Shown here one piece after another: positions 54,346 to 62,225 of a DNA stretch of 64,000 nt. This stretch comes from Typha latifolia. Lineage: Eukaryota; Streptophyta; Magnoliopsida; Poales; Typhaceae. A model generated the notes under the pieces. It ran no database searches, was not told where the DNA came from, and saw only the letters and a list, made by a program, of their open reading frames with translations. The stretch is from assembly GCA_019914945.1 (NCBI GenBank), contig CM034106.1, positions 3,472,001 to 3,536,000 on the forward strand, in the 5' to 3' direction. Positions within the stretch are counted from its first letter, which is position 1, and each line of letters starts with the position of its first letter. Position numbers and translations under genes: made by a program.

Positions 54346-54990
54346 AACCGATGGGATCGGTGATGCTCATCGATGGATTGGAGGAAGCGGAGGATGAGCT
54401 TGCAGCTGAAAGCGCAGATGTGGCTGGACATCGAGGAGAAGAAGTTGAGGAGCAAAACGTGGAGGACGTTATAGCTGAAATCTCCCTCCACGCCTATTCG
54501 GGGACGGCGGCGCCAAAGACATTGCGGGTGAACGGAGTAGTCAAGAAGACCACAAAGTGAGAATCTTGATTGACACCGGGTCCACCCACAACTTCATTGA
54601 CATGAGGCTCCTTAGGAAGATTGGGCTCGAGTCGGAACCCACGGAAGGGTTCGATGTGACGATTGGAGATGGCACCACCTTGTGAGCAGATTCTATTTGT
54701 GGAGGTGCAGAATTGAAGGTGCAAGGCCAAACTTTCACATTGGATCTTTATCCATTGGCCTTGCAAGGTGCCGATATTGATTTAGGGACCCAATGGCTTC
54801 GGAGCTTGGGGCCCGTGACCTTTGATTTTATAAGCCTCACATTGACCTTTTGGAGAGATGGTCAGAGAGTGTTGTTGGATGGAAGTAAACCGCTGCTTGA
54901 ACTTTCAAAAGAAAGGGAGCTCGCTTCTTTCTCGGCACCCACTTTTCCTTTCTTTTCAGATCTACGAAGAGCCGGTGCGAGAGGATAGTG
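54346..54990 (+). pseudogene. D2 protease
   Basis: The lead-in is at 54350-54560 (MLIDGLEEAEDELAAES, HAYSGTAAPKTLRVNG). The box ILIDTGSTHNFIDMRL is intact near 54570-54610, after a frameshift at about 54556. A TGA lies after GDGTTL (54682). The fold continues ELKVQGQTFTLDLYPLALQG to LTFWRDGQRVLLDGSKPLLE, then joins FSAPTFPFFSDLRRA at the shared RT-RNase H deletion (about 54905-54925). Confidence 0.85.
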
Positions 54991-55839
54991 ATCTGGTCCG
55001 ACTCATGGAGGAGTTGAGAGCGAACCCCTCAAGCAACCCCGAGCACGAGGAGCGCAATGGGTTAGTACTAGAGCACGGGCGAATCAAGGTACCCCGAAAC
55101 GAAGAGCTACGGAGGCTATTGATGGCACACTTCCATGATACTCCTATAGCAGGTCATGAAGGGGTATTACGTACTTACAAGCGGCTGGCCTAAAACTGTA
55201 CTTGGACTGGGATGAAGACGGACGTGAAGAAGTATGTGCGTGAATGTCAAATCTGCCAACGAGCCAAATCGGAGGCGGTTTATGGGCGCACTCCCCCTGT
55301 CTTGCGTGCCTACGATAGACTCGCGGCGACGGATAGGACTGAGCTTGACTTGGAGCTTGCTGATCGAGATGAAACATTGAGACGGCTCAAGACTCACCTA
55401 GCCACAAAGACAAAACCGCATGAAGCAAACGCATGACAAAGGCGGACGTGAGCGAGAATTTGAGGTGGATCAATTGGTGTTCGTTCGAGCTCAACCGTAT
55501 CGACAATCCACATTGAAGCCAATTTTGAACCAAAAGTTGGGATACAAGTACTATGGTCCGTACCGAGTGTGCTACAACGAATCGGTCCAAGTAGCTTACC
55601 GATTGGACCTACCTGAAGGAACCAGGATACATCCCGTCTTCCATGTCTCGGCATTGAAGGCCCAGATCGGGCCTAACCATGTAGTGGGTTCGACCTTACC
55701 CGAACCAATGGAGGAAGATGGCTCCAATGAGCCGGTTCGAGTCCTAAGTCGTAGGAGAAGACGCCAAGGATCCAGATTAGAGACTGAAGTGCTGATTGAG
55801 TGGCTGGGCAAACCTGCGACGAGTCTACATGGGAGCTAG
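54991..55839 (+). pseudogene. D2 integrase remnants and chromodomain-like tail
   Basis: The zinc-binding part is present (MAHFHDTPIAGHEGVLRTY, ECQICQRAK, 55120-55270). At about 55278 it jumps to YGRTPPVLRAYDRLAATDRT, which lies beyond the core, so the whole DDE core is deleted. The post-core part (REREFEVDQLVFVRAQPYRQ, YGPYRVCYNESVQVAYRLDL) and the tail ending ETEVLIEWLGKPATSLHGS follow. Confidence 0.85.
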
Positions 55840-55907
55840 AGACAGACATCATGGATCGCTTCCCAAATTTCAAACCTTGAGGACAAGGTTGCGGAAGCGT
55901 GGTGGAT
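55840..55907 (+). promoter_or_regulatory. D2 polypurine tract region
   Basis: TTGAGGACAAGGTTGCGGAA and GCGTGGTGGA lead up to the 3' LTR at 55908, corresponding to the C-family tract at 4403-4440. Confidence 0.65.
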
Positions 55908-56677
55908 TGATACGATTCAGACTTCACCGACGTCGTCTCGAGCTTGGATTTACCTTAGGATAAGATTGAGTTTTAGGATAAGATTGAGTTTTAGGATAAG
56001 ATTGTGTTTTAGGATAAGATTGAGTTTTAGGATAAGATTGTGTTTTAGGATAAGATTGAGTTGTTGGTTAGCCTATAAAAGTATGTGTAGGGCAACCAAA
56101 ATTAGGAATTGATTATTGAGAATTGAGTATTGAGAATTGAGTTTGCCTTGCCTCCTTCATCTTCTTCGCTCCCGTTCCCTCAATCTCCCCGGCGACGCCG
56201 CTTCTAATCTCCCTCGACAGGCCAATCACCCTAGTCCCTTAGGAGTGGCCCTCTTCTCCCCCTTCTTCCAATTTATCCATCGCTATCCCTAACTTTTCCA
56301 TCATCCATAACCCTTCCACCATCACTTTTACACCGGTGCCACCCCATCAACACCGGCCCTCCACAATCCACCATTACCCAGGATTTCGTGCCTTCATCCA
56401 CGGAATCCAAAAACAGAGTATCCTGACGTTCGTCTACTAAACGAACGATATCTCGAGATCCCCAACTCCAATTCGCCTGAAACTAGATCCGTTGGAAAGC
56501 TCTTTTCCGGGCCTACAACATATCAAAATTTCACAGTGATCCAACGGCGGGATATTTCGGGATCTTATCTTAAAGTTCCGTGCAAGATCGTAACAATCTG
56601 GTATCAGAGCCATAGCACCAAAAGAGGGTTCGTATCAAGCTGGTATCAGAGCCTATAGCCGAGGAAGGATCGTACCA
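55908..56677 (+). mobile_element. D2 3' LTR
   Basis: It is 770 bp. Compared with the 5' LTR I see CAG for CGG near 55920, CTTCATCTTC for CTTCGTCTTC near 56157, and an extra GTATTGAGAATTGA. The end GATCGTACCA is followed by TCGAT. Because it includes the two TGGTATCAGAGCC copies (about 56598 and 56640), these are LTR sequence. Confidence 0.92.
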
Positions 56678-56682
56678 TCGAT

Positions 56683-57680
56683 ATTTCAGCTTGGATATCT
56701 TCCTCTGCGCCCTTCTCCACGGCCTCCTCATGGACCTCCTTTAAACACTCTCTATCACCAACAACCTCATTTTCCTCCTCGAGACCGTCGATAAACATCA
56801 CACTCCCGATCGATTTGGAGCACCGATGACTAGGGGTGAAACGTTCATCTCATCGAAAGCAAAGGCCCTTTGCTCTTTGCTCCTCCATAAAGGGAGGTGT
56901 GAGAGTTCGAACGGGGTCTTGTGCCTCCTCTACTATCGAAAGAAGGTCTCAAAGGTGGTCGAGCTCTAGTACTAGTAGCTACTACCTTTGAACTGCCGAC
57001 GTTCTAGTCACAAACTGCCCATCTCGATTGACCCAATTTGTTTTTGCTGCCATCTTGAGAGCCTTGTGCTTTCGCTCCATCCTCACAGCCTTCTCAAAGG
57101 CCTTATCAAGAATGGTAGGACAGAGAGCCAAGGTGGCTCGCAACAACTACTAACTCTTTTAAATTCTGCTTAGTATTCCAATATGGTCGTCCTCTGAACC
57201 ATCTTGCTTAATGTGGCAGCAAAATTTTCATATGCCACTGTCCCAAATTTGTATGTAATCCTCCTACAAAAATCAGCCCAACCGATAAATTCTCCACCAA
57301 GAATAGCCGATCTATACCAATGCGATTCTATCTCGGATAGTATTGTCGGGTTCGCAAAATATCTTTGGTTTAGGTCTAAACATTTGTGCTTGTTAATCTC
57401 CTTCTTTAAATCCTCGAGCACGTCCATCACCATCTCCGAAGGGATCACCATCATTCTCTAAGTGCCAATCCTCTTCATCGACAAAGCGCACCATTGTCAC
57501 ACATCTCTCGGGTTCCACCATCACTGGTCTTGGGTTGTGTATTGAAAGTGGGGGATGATGTGTGGGAATAAGTAAAAGAGGATCGTTGATATTAATATGT
57601 TGCACTTGGACTTATGGGGTATCGGTTCAGTTTGGTCCCACCGCTAGTCCTTCTTGAGGTGCCTCGATGACGAAGCGAAT
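56683..57680 (-). pseudogene. K gag and protease lead-in
   Basis: The knuckle region lies near 56880-56810 (decayed). The gag core is split over frames at 57454-57170, including FIGWADFCRRITYKFGTVAY and FAATLSKMVQRTTILEY, and 57605-57393. The N-terminal gag part and leader are missing: codons near 57665 meet the LTR at 57687. Confidence 0.78.
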
Positions 57681-57686
57681 CAATTT

Positions 57687-58211
57687 TGATAGGGCCTCTA
57701 CGGAATGATTCCTTCAAGATCTGGATTTATTGTGGGAAGCAGTCTGCACAACTGAGGAAAAATATTTACCAAATATTCCTCCGTAGTTAGACAATTATGA
57801 AACTAACTAGAATTGATCCGTAACTACTTAATCTACTTTTTTTGTATTTACGACCTTCATAGATTCAACAGAAACTTGGACGCAAACACAATATAGTGCG
57901 GATGAAGGTGATAGTGACGGGAGTGGATGATAGGGTTATGGATGATAATGGAGATGAGGGTGGATGGTTGATGTTGTTTAAGGAATAAAGATGATGGAGA
58001 AGAGGTGTCAAGATCCCAAGGAAGAGAGAGGACTCAACAGACAAGAGAGATTAGAAGTTAGGAGAGACCTTGCTAACGGTAGAGGTGGTAGGTTGGTGAA
58101 GAGGGAGGAGGGAGATTAAGATAGAGAGACTAGAGAAGATAGCGGCAAGAAATCAATATTCCAATAACATTTTGATTTTGGCTGCCATCCACACCTTTAT
58201 ATAGGCTACCC
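57687..58211 (-). mobile_element. K 5' LTR remnant
   Basis: It begins TGATAGGGCCTCTACGG on the plus strand, with no primer-site unit. It matches other C LTRs through the R region and ends at TTATATAGGCTACC where the Sirevirus LTR starts. Confidence 0.8.
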
Positions 58212-59135
58212 TGTTAGGTTTTTCATTGTTGGCAATTGTGTACAAAATATTCTAACTGTATTTTTATATGTATATGACCTTTATACAAGTATAGAATATC
58301 TTTGGTTTGAAGAATTGCAATATTATTGGAGAAAAGTTGTTGAGTTCACACCGCGTTCACAAACGCGTTCGAACGTGGGTACTGTGTTCACACAGACCGA
58401 GAGTTGCGTTCATAAACGTGTTCAAACGCGGGTACTTGCGTTCACACAGACCGAGAGCTGCATTCACAAACGCGTTCGAACATGGGTACTCACGTTCACA
58501 CTGACTGAGAGCTACGTTCACAAACGCATTTGAACGCAACCTGAATAATTCAAGCTATCGCGTTCGAACAAACTCGGGCCCGTTCGAACGCACCAACGAA
58601 GTTTGAAAATCTAGGACATTCGTGAGTACGGATAAGACTTGGATTTGCTCTATCTTGGAGATCATATATAAGGATTGTGATGCCCTAACTCTAGGGTGGT
58701 TCAAGAAACACTATTGAAGGAGATTTCTTGAGGCTACATCGGTTCTTCAACTAACAAGGTTCCACTCATCTACAAAACTTAATCTTTCGTCTTAAGGGCT
58801 ATCTAGACAAAAGATCAATCTCGAGGGCTACTGAGGTTGGACTTCAATCATGAGAAGCAGTGAATCGTGAGTTCTAGTGACCAAAACTGGGAGGAACAAA
58901 GTCGTTTGGATCGACAGGTTGTTTTGTGAGTCAGTCTTGTAACTGCTACTATTCTAGTGATTGGTTTTGATCCGAGTTTGAATCCGTGGTTTTTTCCCGT
59001 TTGGGTTTTTCCACGTTAAAATCTTTGCGTTCATCTCTGCTTTCATTTTTAATATTTCTTCGGACTTTTATTTAAGCGACTGAGTGATATCATTGCCTAG
59101 TATTTAGATATATACTTGTGTCTAGGGGTTTTTCA
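58212..59135 (+). mobile_element. Sirevirus 5' LTR
   Basis: It begins TGTTAGGTTTTTCATTG, ends CTAGGGGTTTTTCA, and is followed by a primer site and gag. The palindrome array (58350-58595) is heavily decayed with no exact copy that I see. TATA at 58663-58673. Confidence 0.92.
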
Positions 59136-59137
59136 AT

Positions 59138-59149
59138 TGGTATCAGAGC
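59138..59149 (+). promoter_or_regulatory. Sirevirus primer-binding site
   Basis: TGGTATCAGAGC, complementary to the 3' end of initiator Met-tRNA, sits two bases after the LTR end. It is a single copy, unlike in the chromoviruses. Confidence 0.93.
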
Positions 59150-59184
59150 AGCTTCTCTCACCCATTGAGAGAGATCAGATAGGC

Positions 59185-59391
59185 ATGGATTTTCATAGAG
59201 ATGGACCATCATCTATTAGACCTCCTATTCTAGATGGATCAAATTATGGATATTGGAAAGCTAGAATGAGAGCTTACTTGAAATCTATAGACGAGCGAGT
59301 ATGGTTTGCCGTTGTGAACTGTTGGAGTCCACCAATGTACATGGTAAATGAAAACTTATTGAGAAACCGATTGAGTCATGGGATAGGACAG
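59185..59391 (+). pseudogene. Sirevirus gag, cut after 69 codons
   Basis: From ATG 59185: MDFHRDGPSSIRPPILDGSN, then YGYWKARMRAYLKSIDERVW, a copia gag opening (DUF4219/UBN2-type). The sequence is interrupted at 59392 by a minus-strand Sirevirus LTR. The remainder should lie beyond the window. Confidence 0.85.
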
Positions 59392-60355
59392 TGAAAAAAT
59401 CCTAGACACAAGTATGTATCTAAATACTACGCAATGATATCACTCGTTCGCTTAAGTAAAAGTCCGTAGAAATATTAGGAACGAAAGCAGAGATTTTAAA
59501 GTGGAAAAACCCAAACGGGAAAAAACCACGGATCCAAACTCGGATCAAAACCAATCACAAGAATAGTAGCAGTTACAAGACTGACTCACAAAACAACCCG
59601 TCGATCCAAACGACTTTGTTCCTCTCAGTCTTGCTCGCTAGAACCCACGATTCACCGCTTCTCGTGATTGAAGTCCAATCTCAGTAACCCTCGAGATTGA
59701 TCTTTCGTCTAGATTGCCCTTAAGACGAAAGATTAACTTTTGTAGATGAGTGGAACCTTGATAGTTGAAGAACCGATGTAGCTTCAAGAAGTCTCCTTCG
59801 ATGATGCTTCTTCAACCACACTCAAGATAGGGCATCACAATCCTTATATATGATCTCCAAGATAGAGCCAAATCCAAGTCTTATTCGTACTCACGAAAGT
59901 CCAATTTTATCAAACTTCGTTGGTGCATTCGAACGCGGCCCGGGTGCGTTCGAACGGGCATGACTTGAAACTCAGGTGCGTCCGAACGGGCCCGAGTGCA
60001 TTCGAACGCAACAACTTGAATTCTTTAGGTTGCGTTCAAATGCGTTTGTGAACGCGGCTCTCGGTCTATGTAAATGCAGTACCCGCGTTTGAACGCGTTT
60101 GTGAACGCAGCTCTCTGTCTGTGTGAACGCAGTACCTGCGTTCGAACGCATTTGTGAACCTGGCTCTCTGTCTGTGTGAACGCAATACCCGCGTTCGAAC
60201 GCATTTGTGAACGCGGTGTGAACTCGACGGCTTTTCTCAAATAATCTTGCAATTCTTCAAACTAGAGATATTCTAGACTTGTGTAAAGCTCATATACATG
60301 AAAAAATACACTTAGAATATTTTGTACACAATTGCCAACAAATAAAAACCTAACA
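59392..60355 (-). mobile_element. Sirevirus 3' LTR, inverted relative to 58212-59135
   Basis: It begins on the minus strand TGTTAGGTTTTTATTTG at 60355 and ends GATTTTTTCA at 59392, 964 bp. The palindrome array (59925-60235) keeps two exact copies. TATA on the minus strand at 59852-59842. Confidence 0.9.
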
Positions 60356-60711
60356 ATCTCCCCTTTGGCAATTTGTGACAAAACACCTAGGTTACAAGAT
60401 ATTACACAGACTTCAAATTGAGCAATCAACAAGACTAGAATATTTTACACATCAATCTCTGCAAATAAACATATACCAATCCAAGATCAAGTGAAAATAA
60501 CTTGAAATGAATAAACAATCCAAACACAAGTTATCAATGGAGCATAAGTTTGAAAGTACTTAAATAGACAAAGTTCACAATTTCTCAAAGCAAAGTTATA
60601 AGCAAGATTAGAAAGACAGAAAGACTCTAATAAACTCCCCCTATTTCCATGCTCCCGCTACACACCTAGACACCTAGACACTCTCCCCCTTTTTGCCACA
60701 AATGCCAAAGA
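60356..60711 (-). other. Sirevirus 3' noncoding region with polypurine tracts
   Basis: Plus-strand complements ATCTCCCCCTTTGG (60356), AACTCCCCCTATT (about 60635) and CTCTCCCCCTTTTTG (about 60680) are the same three tracts as in the other Sireviruses. Confidence 0.75.
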
Positions 60712-61203
60712 CTAGGAACTCGGAGGAAACTGACGCTGAAGAATCGTCAACACAGAATCAAGGACAGTCCCCTAATGAGCTTGCTCAGCTCGTAAACTAT
60801 TCACTACCGAATGGAGATCCTGCACTTGAGTACTAAGCTGATCAAAACGGACAGAGTACTGTGGTAACTCCCCCTCAGAGTGAGATGTGTTACCGTCAGA
60901 GCTATCATCAGAACTGTCGAGGTGCGAGGAGCGTCCAGCGGCGGAAGAGGACGGCTTGTGAGGAGACGATTGATCGTGAGCTTGACTCTGCTTAAGAGTA
61001 ATTCGATCCAACGGTTTGTGCGAAGTAAGAGAAGGTTACGAAGCATCCACACGCACCCCACTCTGAGTGCACAAATTTGTAATAAAGATGCCAAACGGTA
61101 ACCCCTCACGAGGTGCTTCTTTCTGTGCAGCTGTGAGTATTGAATCATAGATCATCGCAGTCAAATCAACCGAGACGCTAGATAACATTGCATGAAGGTT
61201 TCG
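60712..61203 (-). pseudogene. Sirevirus envelope-like protein, 5' half deleted
   Basis: Minus-strand codons start in the middle of the domain (HAMLSSVSVDLTAMIYDSIL), continue APREGLPFGIFITNLCTQSG, KPLDRITLKQSQAHDQSSPH and end at the stop after QRQFPPSS (60712). A deletion joins this point to the first palindrome upstream of the gene (TTTCGAACGCCC at 61200), removing the candidate promoter, intron and N-terminal half. Confidence 0.82.
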
Positions 61204-62225
61204 AACGCCCACTTTTTTTTTTTAAGTAAAAACAAATCTAAGAAAAAAATCAAAAAATCTTTTTGGAGATGAACCTCTAAAAATTCAAAATAGATTCAAG
61301 ACATAGAATATGACAATCGAATGAAATAAGTCATACACAGATCAATCAAATTATCAAAAGTATATTATAATCAATTCTAATGCATCACTCAAAATTAAAT
61401 TAATCTTGATTGATTATAACAATATACATATGCAAGGTGAGCATAGATAACATGAAACATTCTTCTTAAATAAACTTTCCTATGTAAACAATGATACAAC
61501 ACAGTAGTCAAACTGATTTAGTATTTAAATTTGCACTTTTCGACTTATTCTCCATAACTGAACAGAAATTTTTCCTGTATTATTTTTTATACATAAACAA
61601 TATAGGTGCAATGATGGCTTTCACACATGAGTAGGTAGCCCTTTTCTACTAGTACATATCAAACAATGTGCAAGAAGATATACACAAATAGCAAAAATTT
61701 TATTTAATTTGCAAGCAATGTATTGAGTCAAACTGGACTCTCAACAAAATGGCTTTCACACTAACTCATTGTAGCCCTTTTCATTGATCTTTTATGAATA
61801 CATTTGTGATGACTAAGCATGAGGTCAAACTGTACAAATCAAGTTCAATAGTGAGCTATTTAAAAAGAATTTCATGATGTCATGCTCACTCAAAAATATA
61901 CACACGTTATAGGTGCATTAATTTCAGTATAATTATCATAGAAGTCGAGAGAGTGAATAAATCAGAAATGATACAATATACTACAAGATGACAAAATTGA
62001 CTATAATAACTCATAATCAAGAGAAAAATCATATTTGTATGTCAAGAGTATATTATTAAATCTAGGAGTGCATCAAAATTTTTTTTTATATGACAAAAAC
62101 TCTTGACAGATCTGAAACTAAAACCAAAGAAAATTTCAGAGTAAAGAAAACCTACAAAGAAACGAAAAGAACTCATAAAAATGTAACATGCAAACCAAAA
62201 CACGCAAACCAAAACAAAAAGAAAA
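61204..62225 (-). other. Sirevirus spacer between pol and the envelope-like gene
   Basis: It is about 1 kb, AT-rich and without a frame. 61211-61975 is collinear with 31526-32290, so it is conserved between two copies although noncoding. Short frames such as 62090-62296 are Lys/Thr-rich noise. Confidence 0.7.

Larger units (their letters stand above)
52384..56677 (+). mobile_element. Chromovirus D2: young, non-autonomous, lacking RT, RNase H and integrase core
   Basis: TCGAT at 52379-52383 and 56678-56682 is a perfect duplication. The LTRs (52384-53139 and 55908-56677) differ by two substitutions that I see, plus a 14-bp duplication in the right one. gag, protease and chromodomain parts remain; RT-RNase H is deleted at the same point as in D1, and the integrase core is deleted as well. 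At a commonly used plant rate of 1.3e-8 per site per year the LTR divergence means roughly 0.1 million years, so it moved recently with proteins supplied by another element. Confidence 0.92.
51330..58211 (-). mobile_element. Chromovirus K (C family), truncated, host of D2
   Basis: Minus-strand order: LTR remnant 57687-58211, gag 57680-56830, protease 56900-56683 and 52378-51990, RT N-terminal part to 51330, where it ends inside the RT core. D2 lies in the protease lead-in, and a Sirevirus cuts the LTR at 58212. No primer site remains between gag and LTR. Confidence 0.8.
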
